NCBI GenBank assembly: GCA_017857815.1
Contig: JAFMCL010000006.1
Span: 1-64,000, forward strand
DNA length: 64,000 nt
Direction: 5' to 3'
From: Flavobacteriaceae bacterium
Lineage (GTDB): Bacteria; Bacteroidota; Bacteroidia; Flavobacteriales; Flavobacteriaceae
This document shows, piece by piece, positions 46,527 to 55,379 of the stretch. Numbering within the stretch: the stretch's first letter is position 1; each line of letters begins with the position of its first letter. Made by a program: the position numbers and the translations under genes. The notes under the pieces are model-generated. The model worked only from the letters and a program-made list of their open reading frames with translations, was not told the DNA's origin and made no database searches.

Positions 46527-46690
46527 TGGAATTTTGATTATTTCAGATTGTACAGCAAGCTTATTTATGTCATATCGAGATATATTTTAAAGTAAATAAT
46601 TTTTAATAGGTTTTTTAAAACAACATCAATTTATTTAATTCATATTCTTCTTTTCTTTTTACCTTAGTTTTAATTCTAAAACTATAGCAT

Positions 46691-47389
46691 ATGGACAGCT
46701 TTACCACTGTCACTTTTTTTAAATTTAATTCACATAAATTTTGGGCTTTTAAGCAAATGGGACTGATGCCGATGCATTTGTCAAAAGCCAATGGTCTTAA
46801 GTTCTTCAAGCTAATGGGAACTGGTGGAGGCAACGGTTTTAGTCTTTGGCCAGACTTTGGTACTTATGCTTTATTGGGGGTATGGAATTCTGAAAAAGAA
46901 GCAAATGATTTTTATTCAAAAAGTACGGTGATTAAAAAATACATGAAAAAGGCAAACGTTTTCAGGACAATAAAACTTAAACCGATTCACAGTCATGGAC
47001 TTTGGAGTGGTCAAAATCCTTTTCAATTAAGGAAGGAAACAAAACCAAATATTAATCCCACCGCTCCCGTAGCAGTAATTACTCGCGCAACTTTGAAATG
47101 GAACCGCTTGTTACCATTTTGGAAAGCAGTACCCGCTGCGAGTGATGCCATAGAAAATGCAAAAGGGGTGTCCTTTTTTAAGGGAATTGGCGAATGGCCT
47201 TTTGTTCAGCAAGCGACTTTGAGTCTTTGGGAAAACATGGAAGCGGTTAAGACCTTTGCTTATAAAGGGAAAGCACATGCAGAGATTATAAAAAAAACAA
47301 AATCTCAAGGCTGGTATAGCGAAGATCTTTTTGCAAGATTTCACTTAATCTCAGATACAGGATTTAAAAAAATAGAGGATATTCAATGA
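46691..47389 (+). CDS. CrtA-like carotenoid hydroxylase/monooxygenase
   Basis: This 232-aa protein belongs to the spheroidene monooxygenase (CrtA) family, recognised by the FWAFKQMGLMP opening (residues 18-28), GTGGGNGFSLWPDFGTYALLGVW (about 43-65) and the FFKGIGEWPFVQQATLSLW region (about 160-178). A CrtA-related enzyme from a myxol-producing Flavobacterium has been described as a carotenoid 2-hydroxylase, which fits this cluster better than ketolation. It overlaps crtD by 4 nt (ATGA), so translation is coupled. No transmembrane helix is visible; haem binding has been proposed for the family. Confidence 0.82.
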   Translation: MDSFTTVTFFKFNSHKFWAFKQMGLMPMHLSKANGLKFFKLMGTGGGNGFSLWPDFGTYALLGVWNSEKEANDFYSKSTVIKKYMKKANVFRTIKLKPIHSHGLWSGQNPFQLRKETKPNINPTAPVAVITRATLKWNRLLPFWKAVPAASDAIENAKGVSFFKGIGEWPFVQQATLSLWENMEAVKTFAYKGKAHAEIIKKTKSQGWYSEDLFARFHLISDTGFKKIEDIQ

Positions 47390-48867
47390 AGACAGCGGTT
47401 GTGATCGGTGCAGGAATTGCTGGAATTGCCGCCAGTATAAGAATGGCAAAAAAAGGATATCAAGTTGCTGTTTACGAAGCAAATGATTATCCCGGAGGAA
47501 AGCTCAGTGCATTTACGTTGGGAAAGTATCGATTTGACGCTGGCCCATCCTTGTTTACGATGCCCGACTTTGTAACCGAACTCTTTGAGCTGTCTGAAGA
47601 AGACCATCGGGAATATTTTAATTTTAAAAAGAAAGAAATTGCATGTAAGTATTTTTGGGAGGATCAGACTCAAATCACCGCTTATGACGATCAAGAGCTT
47701 TTTTTTAAAGAAATTCAGGAAAAATTAAACATTGACACCAAACCATTAAAAAAATATTTAAGGCGAGCCAAAAAGAAATTTGATTTAACAGCGCCACTTT
47801 TTCTGGAAAAATCACTACATCAGTTTAAGACTTTTTTAAACTTAAACACCCTAAAGGCCTTGTCTAGTTTAAGCCTTTATGAAATCAATCAAACTTTGCA
47901 TGGCGTCAATTCAAAGCAATTGAAAGAGCCACATTTGATTCAGATGTATGATCGCTATGCTACTTATAATGGCTCTAGTCCATTTAAAACTCCTGGAATA
48001 ATGACCCTTGTTCAACACCTCGAACAGGAATTTGGAACTTTTATTCCTGAAGGTGGAATGGAACAAATCTCGCACTCGCTTTATGAACTGGCAAAACGAC
48101 AGGGAGTCAAATTCCACTTCAGCGAACAAGTGGAGGAAATCATTACGGATCAGGGAAGAGCAACTGGGGTTGTTGTGAATAATGTTAAGATCAATTACGA
48201 TGTCACTATTTCCAACATGGATGTTCATCCAACCTACCGAAAATTGCTTAAAAACAAGCCAGCCCCCGAGCGTGTTCTGTCACAAGAGCGATCAAGTTCG
48301 GCGGTTATTTTTTATTGGGGAATTAAGCATTCTTTTCCAAATTTGGATTTACACAATATCTTCTTTGCCAATGATTATAAAAATGAATTTGATTTTATTT
48401 TTAATAAAAATAAGCTAGCGGACGATTTTACGATTTACGTTAATATTTCCTCAAAAGATGTTCCAAAAGATGCGCCTGATGGTTGCGAAAACTGGTTTGT
48501 GATGATCAATACCCCGTCCGACAAAGGCCAGGATTGGGATGCAATCACCACCGAATTAAGAAAAAGAGTTATTCATAAATTGAATAAAATATTAAAAACT
48601 GATTTGGAAAAATTTATTGAGGTGGAACAGGAATTGACACCGCCTATGATAGAAGAAAAAACAGCTTCCTATGGAGGGGCACTGTACGGAAGTTCAAGTA
48701 ATAATAAAATGGCAGCCTTTTTAAGGCATCCTAATTTCACTTCCAAAATCAAAAATTTATATTTTTGTGGAGGCAGTGTTCATCCAGGTGGAGGAATTCC
48801 ACTTTGTTTATTGTCCGCAAAAATCACAACCGATTTAATCCCTAAAGGAACTGATGATACCGACTAA
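47386..48867 (+). CDS. crtD: Hydroxyneurosporene/1-hydroxycarotenoid desaturase (CrtD)
   Basis: This 493-aa FAD enzyme of the CrtI family has VVIGAGIAGIAASIRMAKKG at 5-24, YEANDYPGGK at about 30-39 and the C-terminal FCGGSVHPGGGIPLCLLS (about 464-481). In 1'-hydroxylated carotenoids CrtD introduces the 3',4' double bond. Phytoene desaturation is done by the separate CrtI, and the adjacent CruF supplies the 1'-hydroxyl group, so the CrtD role is favoured over a second CrtI. It overlaps crtA-like by 4 nt and cruF by 14 nt. Confidence 0.85.
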   Translation: MKTAVVIGAGIAGIAASIRMAKKGYQVAVYEANDYPGGKLSAFTLGKYRFDAGPSLFTMPDFVTELFELSEEDHREYFNFKKKEIACKYFWEDQTQITAYDDQELFFKEIQEKLNIDTKPLKKYLRRAKKKFDLTAPLFLEKSLHQFKTFLNLNTLKALSSLSLYEINQTLHGVNSKQLKEPHLIQMYDRYATYNGSSPFKTPGIMTLVQHLEQEFGTFIPEGGMEQISHSLYELAKRQGVKFHFSEQVEEIITDQGRATGVVVNNVKINYDVTISNMDVHPTYRKLLKNKPAPERVLSQERSSSAVIFYWGIKHSFPNLDLHNIFFANDYKNEFDFIFNKNKLADDFTIYVNISSKDVPKDAPDGCENWFVMINTPSDKGQDWDAITTELRKRVIHKLNKILKTDLEKFIEVEQELTPPMIEEKTASYGGALYGSSSNNKMAAFLRHPNFTSKIKNLYFCGGSVHPGGGIPLCLLSAKITTDLIPKGTDDTD

Positions 48868-49504
48868 ATTAACTAAGGAAAATCTCTCCATTGCAACTAT
48901 TTGGTTATTTCATGTCAGTGGAATTCTTGGAATGCTCTATGGGAATTCTGACTGGTTCATCTCCGCAACTCCATTAAACCTTTTGATAAGTTTTTTTTTA
49001 TTACTTCTTAATTCGAAAGGACACAAATGGTTTTTTCCAATGGTATTTATCGCTTTCTTGGTCGGTATGATTTCTGAAATCTTAGGGGTTCAATTTGGAT
49101 GGATTTTTGGGAATTATCAATATGGAGAACAATTGGGTATTAAGTTGCTGGGAGTTCCATTGATGATTGGAGTCAATTGGGCAATGCTTACAATCATAAC
49201 AGGGGCAATAGCCCACCAGTTTTACGAAAACACATTCATGCGAATTATTACAGGAGTTGGTCTCATGCTTCTTTTAGATCTTTTGATAGAACCAGTAGCA
49301 CCACGCCTCGATTTTTGGGTTTTTGAGGGAGGAGAAGCACCATTGCAAAACTATGTTGGTTGGGGAGCAGTAGCATTGTGCCTCCAATTTGGATATCAAT
49401 TTCTGAAAATTAAGGTAGAAAGTGGATTTCCATATCACTTATATTTACTTCAGATCATATTTTTTACTGTATTATTAATCAAACAAACCACCATAGGATT
49501 GTAA
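48854..49504 (+). CDS. cruF: Carotenoid 1',2'-hydratase (CruF)
   Basis: This 216-aa membrane protein has about seven hydrophobic helices and the CruF/DUF422 features: LGVQFGWIFGNYQYGEQLG (about residues 76-94) and LLIEPVAPRLDFWVF (about 137-151). CruF adds water across the 1',2' double bond of the acyclic carotenoid end, the first step toward saproxanthin and myxol. It begins inside the last codons of crtD and closes the carotenoid operon. Confidence 0.87.
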   Translation: MIPTKLTKENLSIATIWLFHVSGILGMLYGNSDWFISATPLNLLISFFLLLLNSKGHKWFFPMVFIAFLVGMISEILGVQFGWIFGNYQYGEQLGIKLLGVPLMIGVNWAMLTIITGAIAHQFYENTFMRIITGVGLMLLLDLLIEPVAPRLDFWVFEGGEAPLQNYVGWGAVALCLQFGYQFLKIKVESGFPYHLYLLQIIFFTVLLIKQTTIGL

Positions 49505-49509
49505 TTCAC

Positions 49510-49517
49510 TATTTTTG
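49510..49517 (+). promoter_or_regulatory. TAnnTTTG -7 element for the downstream lipoprotein
   Basis: TATTTTTG ends 7 nt before the ATG at 49525. The leader would be only a few nucleotides. Confidence 0.45.
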
Positions 49518-49524
49518 ATAAATC

Positions 49525-50052
49525 ATGCGATATTTAATTCTGTTTATTGTTGTTCTTAGCCTTGGTTCTTGCAAGCAGATTCAGCCTAAAATTGAAATTG
49601 ATGAAAGTGTTAAGCAAGATTCATTAAAGATCGATACTCCTGAAATTATAGTCAAGTTTATTGAGTTCACGCCTGAGTTTATGGTTGAAAATAAAATTGA
49701 CAAATGGCTAGATTTTATTGCCTTTAAAGACGCAATTGAAGACATTTCAAAACTCAATCCAGAGGGTATTGTTGTTTTCCTGAAAGGTTTGCAGAAATTA
49801 ACCTTTCTGCTGCTAAAGTCTCCGCATCCCGAACCCTTTAATACCTTGCCCATATTTAGCCGTATTAGAGTCGTACAGACTCAAATCAATAAATGTTATT
49901 TCTACGCTTCAAACAATCAAAATGAAAAACTTAATGATGCTTTGAAATTGCTCTATAAAGATTACAATATCCTATTAGAAAGAATGATAAGTATCGGTGA
50001 TGAGAAAGAAATTAAGTTAAAACCCGAGGATTCAGAATTAGATGGGAGTTAA
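49525..50052 (+). CDS. Hypothetical lipoprotein
   Basis: This 175-aa protein has a lipoprotein signal with lipobox LGSC (Cys16), a short linker and a helical domain (about residues 45-165) rich in Leu, Lys and Glu that would form a helical bundle. No family is recognised. It follows cruF by 20 nt but has its own promoter element, so it is probably not part of the carotenoid operon. Its stop overlaps that of the convergent gene at 50049 by 4 nt. Confidence 0.7.
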   Translation: MRYLILFIVVLSLGSCKQIQPKIEIDESVKQDSLKIDTPEIIVKFIEFTPEFMVENKIDKWLDFIAFKDAIEDISKLNPEGIVVFLKGLQKLTFLLLKSPHPEPFNTLPIFSRIRVVQTQINKCYFYASNNQNEKLNDALKLLYKDYNILLERMISIGDEKEIKLKPEDSELDGS

Positions 50053-50489
50053 GAGTTTAGCGTAAACGCTTTATTTTCGTAAAACTGATTGTTTTGAACA
50101 ATTATGTCTTCAATTTTAAATTTATGAGTTTTGACAATCTCAAAAGAATCGTCTAAGTCCAAAGCTTTTTCATACAATTCGAGTAGCTTTTTGTCCAATT
50201 TAAAACAATTTTCAAAAACATTCAACTTTGGTTTCCCCAGCGAGGAGGCCAACCTTTGTTCAAAGTTCAATCGATTGATCACTAGGTCATCAATTTCCAC
50301 TTTTTTTGATCTTAAGACTACAATAATATCCTGAAAATAACGGTTTCTAAGTGTAGATTGAAGATTGAAAAATCGCTTGTGATTTAAATCATTGTGGCGG
50401 TCAGAAGCCTTTAAATACTCTAACTTAGAATTCTTAAGATAGGTAAGAATCTGTTCAAGTGTTGCAATAAAAAGTGTATTACTGGACAT
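50049..50489 (-). CDS. Hypothetical helical protein
   Basis: This 146-aa soluble protein is predicted to be largely alpha-helical (EQILTYLKNSKLEYLKASDR at the start), a layout that recalls four-helix-bundle families such as DUF2383, though no signature residues confirm it. It is rich in Lys, Leu and Asn and has no signal peptide. It is a single gene convergent with a lipoprotein. Confidence 0.6.
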   Translation of the reverse strand: MSSNTLFIATLEQILTYLKNSKLEYLKASDRHNDLNHKRFFNLQSTLRNRYFQDIIVVLRSKKVEIDDLVINRLNFEQRLASSLGKPKLNVFENCFKLDKKLLELYEKALDLDDSFEIVKTHKFKIEDIIVQNNQFYENKAFTLNS

Positions 50490-50543
50490 TGATTTATCTT
50501 TACCCTAAAATAGAGATTAAGGCTCTTTAGAATCAATCAGTGG

Positions 50544-51353
50544 TCAATTTAATATTAACAAGTTATCCACTAAAAAAGTAAAATCAATTTTATCCAATAC
50601 TTTTTGGGAACTGATCTTGCCTCTGACAGTACCCTCTGGTTGGAAATCAGGTGGGCTTATGTTTGCAATACTCGCCATTTCAGTATAATAATTTTTTCTA
50701 GAAGGGTGGAAAGGCGTTACTGCATTATAAATCTCGTTGGGTTGCCAAGTTTCTATTAATTTAAGTATAATTTTGACTGCATCCCTTTGGTGAATGAAAT
50801 TGATAGGGGAATCTGGATTAGGGATGTTCTTTTTAAGGCTTAAAGAGTAAACGGGATGTCTTTCAGGCCCCATGAGCCCTCCCAACCTGATCACACAAGT
50901 TTCAAATTCTTCTGATTCTAGCAGCATTTTCTCGCTAATCAATAGTTGAATTGCTGAGCTTGTCGCTCCTAATGTTGGACTTTCCTCGGTAATTTCCTCT
51001 TCCTGAAAACCATAAACAGAAGTGCTGCTTAAAAAGACAACTTTTTTGATTTTAAAACCTTTGATTTTGACAATAACTTGACCAATGATCTTATCAAAAT
51101 TCCGATAGGGGTTCTTCCTCAAACCTGGCGGAATTGCAATGATAAGCGTTGAAACATCTTTAAAAAAATGGTCTTCCCCATTTATTTCATTTTCGTTAAC
51201 CTCAAGCAAGAAAGGAGTTATTTGAGTCAGTTGTAATTTGTGTTTCTTCGATGGGGTTGTTGTAGTGGCGTTGACCCGAAATCCTTTTTCAATTGCTTTT
51301 TTGGCGAAGGCCAGACCTAACCAACCACATCCCAAAACTCCTATTTTTTCCAT
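50544..51353 (-). CDS. NAD-dependent epimerase/dehydratase-like protein (YeeZ type)
   Basis: This 269-aa Rossmann-fold protein opens with IGVLGCGWLGLAFAKKA (residues 4-20). This glycine pattern is the YeeZ subgroup of the extended SDR superfamily. SSTSVYG at about 109-115 matches the catalytic Ser/Thr-x-Tyr position, but the canonical YxxxK is not clear, so activity may differ from sugar epimerases. NFIHQRDAVKIILKLIE (about 186-202) is the usual C-terminal SDR helix. Substrate unknown. Confidence 0.8.
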   Translation of the reverse strand: MEKIGVLGCGWLGLAFAKKAIEKGFRVNATTTTPSKKHKLQLTQITPFLLEVNENEINGEDHFFKDVSTLIIAIPPGLRKNPYRNFDKIIGQVIVKIKGFKIKKVVFLSSTSVYGFQEEEITEESPTLGATSSAIQLLISEKMLLESEEFETCVIRLGGLMGPERHPVYSLSLKKNIPNPDSPINFIHQRDAVKIILKLIETWQPNEIYNAVTPFHPSRKNYYTEMASIANISPPDFQPEGTVRGKISSQKVLDKIDFTFLVDNLLILN

Positions 51354-51457
51354 TGAGCTTAATTCCTAATTATTTGGTAACATTATCGAATATTTATCAC
51401 AAAATCAAATAGAAATATAAAAATCATTATATTTAGGAAACACAAAAACCAAAAGGT

Positions 51458-51922
51458 ATGCCAGTCAAGAGTTTTCAAGGGGAGCGTGCTAAAACCCCAA
51501 AAGTCCAAAATAAAAACATTTTAGTCTCCGATATCATGTGTCGAAACTTGATTTTGTTTAGCCCAGATCAAAGTATTCATGATGTGATGGAATTGTTTAT
51601 TAAACATCGAATATCTGGAGGCCCTGTAGTGGACACTGCGGGAAATCTTATTGGGGTTATTTCAGAAGCGGATTGTATGAAAGAGATTTCAGAAAGCCGT
51701 TATTTTAATATGCCCATTTTAGATAAAACAGTGAATCATTTTATGACGTCACCGGTGGACACCATCGACGCTTCTTTGAGCATTTTTGAAGCAGCATCAA
51801 TGTTTTCTAAATCCAGTAGAAGGCGTTATCCTGTATTAGACAAAAACAGATTGGTGGGACAACTCAGTAGGAAAGACATCGTGATTGCTGTAATTAACAT
51901 GAAAAGCCAGACTTGGCATTAG
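51458..51922 (+). CDS. CBS-domain protein
   Basis: This 154-aa protein consists of two CBS motifs: residues 26-80 (VSDIMCRNLILFSPDQSIHDVMELF...GGPVVDTAGNLIGVISEADCM) and 90-148 (VNHFMTSPVDTIDASLSIFEAASMF...VLDKNRLVGQLSRKDIV). Such pairs bind adenine nucleotides and sense energy state. No attached catalytic domain is present, so it may act as a stand-alone regulator. Its stop overlaps that of the convergent HDAC gene by 4 nt (TTAG). Confidence 0.88.
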   Translation: MPVKSFQGERAKTPKVQNKNILVSDIMCRNLILFSPDQSIHDVMELFIKHRISGGPVVDTAGNLIGVISEADCMKEISESRYFNMPILDKTVNHFMTSPVDTIDASLSIFEAASMFSKSSRRRYPVLDKNRLVGQLSRKDIVIAVINMKSQTWH

Positions 51923-52821
51923 CCAAAAACACTTTGTGCAACCCGATAAGTATTGGCATGGGCTTCAATGATAAGTTTTATCTCTTTTGAATAGCCGCCA
52001 CCCATACTACACTGCACAGGAATTTCATTTTCTTTACAAAATGTTAAAACAATTTGATCTCTTTTTTTACAACCCTCGAGCGTCATGCCTAACCTTCCTA
52101 GTCGATCGGTGGCCAAGACATCTACACCTGAGAGGTAAAAGATAAAATCAGGCTTTGTCTTTAGAATAAGATCAGGCAATGTTTTTTCTAATATATTCAG
52201 AAAAGTATCATCTGTTGTTTGGTCCTCAAGTGCAATGTCCAAATCACTTTTTTCTTTTTTAAAAGGGTAGTTTTTCTGACCATGCATTGAGAAAGTAAAA
52301 ACGCGATCCTCTACTTCAAAGATTTTGGCGGTTCCATTCCCTTGATGAACATCAAGATCTATGATGAGTATTTTATTGGCTAATTTTTGATCCAATAGAA
52401 ATTGGGCTGCAATCGCTTGATCATTGAGCAGGCAAAAGGCTTCGCCATGATCGCGATAAGCGTGATGGGTACCCCCCGCAATGTTAAACGCAATCCCAGT
52501 GTTATAGGATTTTAAACAACCCTCAATGGTGCCCCCGGCAATTATGAATTCTCTATCTACGAGTTGATTTGAAATTGGAAACCCGTTTTTTCTTATTTCC
52601 GAAGCGCTTAAATCCATGGCTTTGAGTCGATCTACATATTTTGGCTCATGAATTGCTTTGACAACAAGATCAGTTGCAGGTGATGGTGAGAAGAAATCAG
52701 TCGCATCGCAGGTTCCTTCATGTATTAATTGTTTTGGTAAAAGGTCATACTTTTCCATTGGAAACCGATGCCGCTCGGGCAATGGCAAAACATAGATGGG
52801 ATCGAATGCAATGGGAATCAA
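51919..52821 (-). CDS. Histone deacetylase-family protein
   Basis: This 300-aa Zn-dependent deacetylase has the HDAC core: GGTHHAYRDHGEAFCLLND (about residues 116-134; His-His catalytic pair), LIIDLDVHQGNGTAKIF (about 151-167; Asp and His zinc ligands) and YLSGVDVLATDRLGRL (about 229-244, third zinc ligand Asp). Bacterial members deacetylate acetoin utilisation proteins, polyamines or other small amides. The substrate is unknown here. It starts 9 nt after the end of metG and may be co-transcribed with it. Confidence 0.88.
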   Translation of the reverse strand: MIPIAFDPIYVLPLPERHRFPMEKYDLLPKQLIHEGTCDATDFFSPSPATDLVVKAIHEPKYVDRLKAMDLSASEIRKNGFPISNQLVDREFIIAGGTIEGCLKSYNTGIAFNIAGGTHHAYRDHGEAFCLLNDQAIAAQFLLDQKLANKILIIDLDVHQGNGTAKIFEVEDRVFTFSMHGQKNYPFKKEKSDLDIALEDQTTDDTFLNILEKTLPDLILKTKPDFIFYLSGVDVLATDRLGRLGMTLEGCKKRDQIVLTFCKENEIPVQCSMGGGYSKEIKLIIEAHANTYRVAQSVFG

Positions 52822-52830
52822 AGGGAAGTC

Positions 52831-54870
52831 TTAGCTAATTGGTAATCCGTTTGCTGCATCTGGATCTTCAGGTGAGACAAACATCAAACGACCGTCCTTA
52901 TCCTCTCCCATGAGTAACATTCCTTGGCTTTCAACACCTCTGATTTCTCTTGGTTCAAGATTGGTTAAGACTGTGACTTTTTTACCGATTATATCCTCGG
53001 CGTTGTAGCTTTCAGCAATTCCTGAAACAATGGTTCTTTCTTCATTTTCTAGGGCAACTTTAATGACCAAGAGTTTTTTTGTCTTAGCCATTTTCTCTGC
53101 AGTGATAATGGTTCCTGTTCTTAAGTCTAATTTAGAAAAATCATCAAAACTAATATTTTCTTTTGCTTTAACATTCTTACTTGACTCTTCCATTTTATTT
53201 GCATTTAACTTTTCCGATTGTTTTTCAATTTCAGCATCCTCAATTTTATCGAATAGGAGTTCAGCACTATTGAGTTGGTGGCTTTCTTCAAGGACATTAC
53301 GGCTGACTTCATTCCAAGAGTCACTAAAATTAAACATTTTTTTCATTTTACCTGAAGTAAACGGAAGTAATGGCTCAGATAATATTGCCAAACTTGCTGC
53401 AATTTGTAATGCAGTATTCATAATGGTTTTTACTCTTTCTGGATCTTCTTTTATTAGTTTCCAAGGTTCTTGCTCCGCCAAATATTTATTTCCCAGACGG
53501 GCAAGATTCATTAACTGTTGGCTGTACTCTCTAAAATGATATTTTTCAATGGCGTTCTCCAACTTTTTTGGAAAAGCAATCATTGTATTTAAGGTATCCT
53601 GATCCATTTCATTCAGAATTCCAGCAGCAGGAACTTTCCCTTCATAATACTTGTGAGTCAAGACCATAACGCGATTGATGAAGTTCCCGAAAATAGCAAC
53701 CAATTCGCTGTTATTTCTTATTTGAAACTCCTTCCAAGTAAAATCGTTGTCTTTTGTTTCAGGAGCATTCGCAGTAAGTACATACCGCAATACATCTTGT
53801 TTGTTTGGAAAATCTTGAAGGTATTCGTGTAACCAGACTGCCCAGTTTTTTGAAGTTGAGATTTTATTCCCTTCTAAATTTAAAAACTCATTGGCAGGAA
53901 CATTTTCGGGTAAGATAAATCCCCCAAGGGTTTTCAATATTATTGGGAAAATAATACAATGAAAAACAATATTGTCTTTACCTATGAAATGAACCAATTG
54001 GGTGTCTTCAGATTTCCAATAAGGCTCCCAGTCAATGTTTTTACCTTTTGCCCATTCTTTGGTTGAAGAGACATAACCAATGGGGGCATCAAACCAGACA
54101 TAAAGGACTTTTCCTGCTGCGTCTGTATCAGGAACAGGAATCCCCCAGTCCAAGTCACGCGTTACTGCTCTGGGCTGAAGGCCATTGTCAATCCACGACT
54201 TTACTTGACCATAAACATTGGGTTTCCAATCTGATTTGTGACCTTTAAGAATCCATTGTTTTATAAAATCTTCATGTTTGTCTAGGGGTAAAAACCAGTG
54301 TTTTGTTTTCTTAAATTCAGGAACACTTCCGGATAATGTTGATTTGGGATTGATTAAATCAGTAGCGTTTAAAGAACTTCCACACGACTCACATTGATCT
54401 CCATAAGCCTCTGTATTTTGGCAGACAGGACAAGTTCCAGTCACAAAACGATCTGCAAGAAATTGCTTGGCTTCTGGGTCAAAAAGCTGTTTTGTCTCTT
54501 GAACTATAAACTCGTTTTTGTCGTTAAGATTTTTAAAAAATTCAGCTGCAGTTTCGTGGTGAATAGCCCTTGAAGTTCTAGAATAATTATCAAAAGTTAT
54601 TCCAAACTCATCAAACGCTTCTCGTATAACTTTGTCATATTTATCAATTATCTCTTGAGGTGTTTTACCTTCCTTCTTTGCTTTTATTGAAATTGCGACT
54701 CCATGCTCGTCACTCCCACAAATAAAAGCCACGTCTCTCCCTTTGAGTCTCAGATAACGGGCATAAATATCTGCAGGCACATAAACTCCCGCAAGGTGAC
54801 CAATGTGAACCGGGCCATTGGTATAAGGCAACGCTGCAGTTATCGTATATCTTTTAGGTACTAGTGACAT
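52831..54870 (-). CDS. metG: Methionyl-tRNA synthetase
   Basis: MetRS charges tRNA-Met. The class I core has the HIGH-like [10 protein letters not shown] (about residues 19-28), a zinc knuckle with CPVC and CESCG (about 139-160) and the KMSKS-like GNKISTSKN (about 337-345). A C-terminal tRNA-binding (EMAP-II-like) domain (about 575-679, [20 protein letters not shown]) gives the 679-aa length. An in-frame TTG at 54885 would add five residues but lies inside the promoter element, so the ATG at 54870 is chosen. Confidence 0.95.
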   Translation of the reverse strand: MSLVPKRYTITAALPYTNGPVHIGHLAGVYVPADIYARYLRLKGRDVAFICGSDEHGVAISIKAKKEGKTPQEIIDKYDKVIREAFDEFGITFDNYSRTSRAIHHETAAEFFKNLNDKNEFIVQETKQLFDPEAKQFLADRFVTGTCPVCQNTEAYGDQCESCGSSLNATDLINPKSTLSGSVPEFKKTKHWFLPLDKHEDFIKQWILKGHKSDWKPNVYGQVKSWIDNGLQPRAVTRDLDWGIPVPDTDAAGKVLYVWFDAPIGYVSSTKEWAKGKNIDWEPYWKSEDTQLVHFIGKDNIVFHCIIFPIILKTLGGFILPENVPANEFLNLEGNKISTSKNWAVWLHEYLQDFPNKQDVLRYVLTANAPETKDNDFTWKEFQIRNNSELVAIFGNFINRVMVLTHKYYEGKVPAAGILNEMDQDTLNTMIAFPKKLENAIEKYHFREYSQQLMNLARLGNKYLAEQEPWKLIKEDPERVKTIMNTALQIAASLAILSEPLLPFTSGKMKKMFNFSDSWNEVSRNVLEESHQLNSAELLFDKIEDAEIEKQSEKLNANKMEESSKNVKAKENISFDDFSKLDLRTGTIITAEKMAKTKKLLVIKVALENEERTIVSGIAESYNAEDIIGKKVTVLTNLEPREIRGVESQGMLLMGEDKDGRLMFVSPEDPDAANGLPIS

Positions 54871-54882
54871 GCTGTTTTTTTG

Positions 54883-54890
54883 CAAAAATA
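54883..54890 (-). promoter_or_regulatory. TAnnTTTG -7 element for metG
   Basis: TATTTTTG on the minus strand ends 12 nt before the ATG at 54870. It contains the TTG codon that would otherwise look like an upstream start. Confidence 0.5.
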
Positions 54891-54946
54891 ATGATTTTAT
54901 TGCCCTAAAGAGAATTTAATTTTATCTTAAGGCAAATACTTGTCCC

Positions 54947-55309
54947 ATGAGTAAATCTTACGATTTCGGAATAGAATCCGAAAACCGCGCCGTTAAATAT
55001 CTTGTGAAAAGTGGATATAAAATCCTAGCAAGGAACTATCGCTATTTGAAAGCAGAGATCGATATCATTGCTTTAAAAAAAAATATTCTTGTAGTAGTGG
55101 AGGTAAAGGCTAGATCAGCCAGCATTTTTGGAAATCCAGAAGATGCTGTTTCTTCAAAAAAAATCAAACTCCTAGTTTTGGCTGCGGATCATTTTATTCA
55201 AACCAGAGAACTTAATTATGATGTCAGGTTTGATGTGATCACTTATGTCGTAGAAAAACAACAGTGGACTCAAAATCACATTGAAAATGCATTCTATTCT
55301 TTCGAATGA
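54947..55309 (+). CDS. YraN-family endonuclease-like protein
   Basis: This 120-aa protein of the UPF0102/YraN family has a restriction-endonuclease-like fold. Visible motifs are GIESENRAVKYLVKSGY (about residues 8-24), EIDIIALKKNILVVVEVKAR (about 37-56; the D...ExK core) and FDVITY near 103. Members are thought to be nucleases or structure-binding proteins linked to processing of recombination intermediates, but the role is not firmly known. It is divergent from metG. Confidence 0.88.
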   Translation: MSKSYDFGIESENRAVKYLVKSGYKILARNYRYLKAEIDIIALKKNILVVVEVKARSASIFGNPEDAVSSKKIKLLVLAADHFIQTRELNYDVRFDVITYVVEKQQWTQNHIENAFYSFE

Positions 55310-55343
55310 AATGTTGTGAATTAAACAATTTGTTTTATTTTAT

Positions 55344-55351
55344 TAATTTTG
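55344..55351 (+). promoter_or_regulatory. TAnnTTTG -7 element for the ACT-domain protein
   Basis: TAATTTTG ends 28 nt before the TTG start at 55380. This normal spacing supports the non-ATG start. Confidence 0.4.
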
Positions 55352-55379
55352 TATTCTAATAACAATACATTTTATCACT

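Noticed and set aside
53030-53539. 169-codon plus-strand frame opposite metG
   Set aside because: The metG frame is certain, and this antisense frame shows only low-complexity Ser/Leu-rich composition.
54871-54885. TTG at 54885 as the metG start
   Set aside because: The TTG lies inside the TATTTTTG promoter element, whereas the ATG at 54870 gives the usual MetRS N-terminus.
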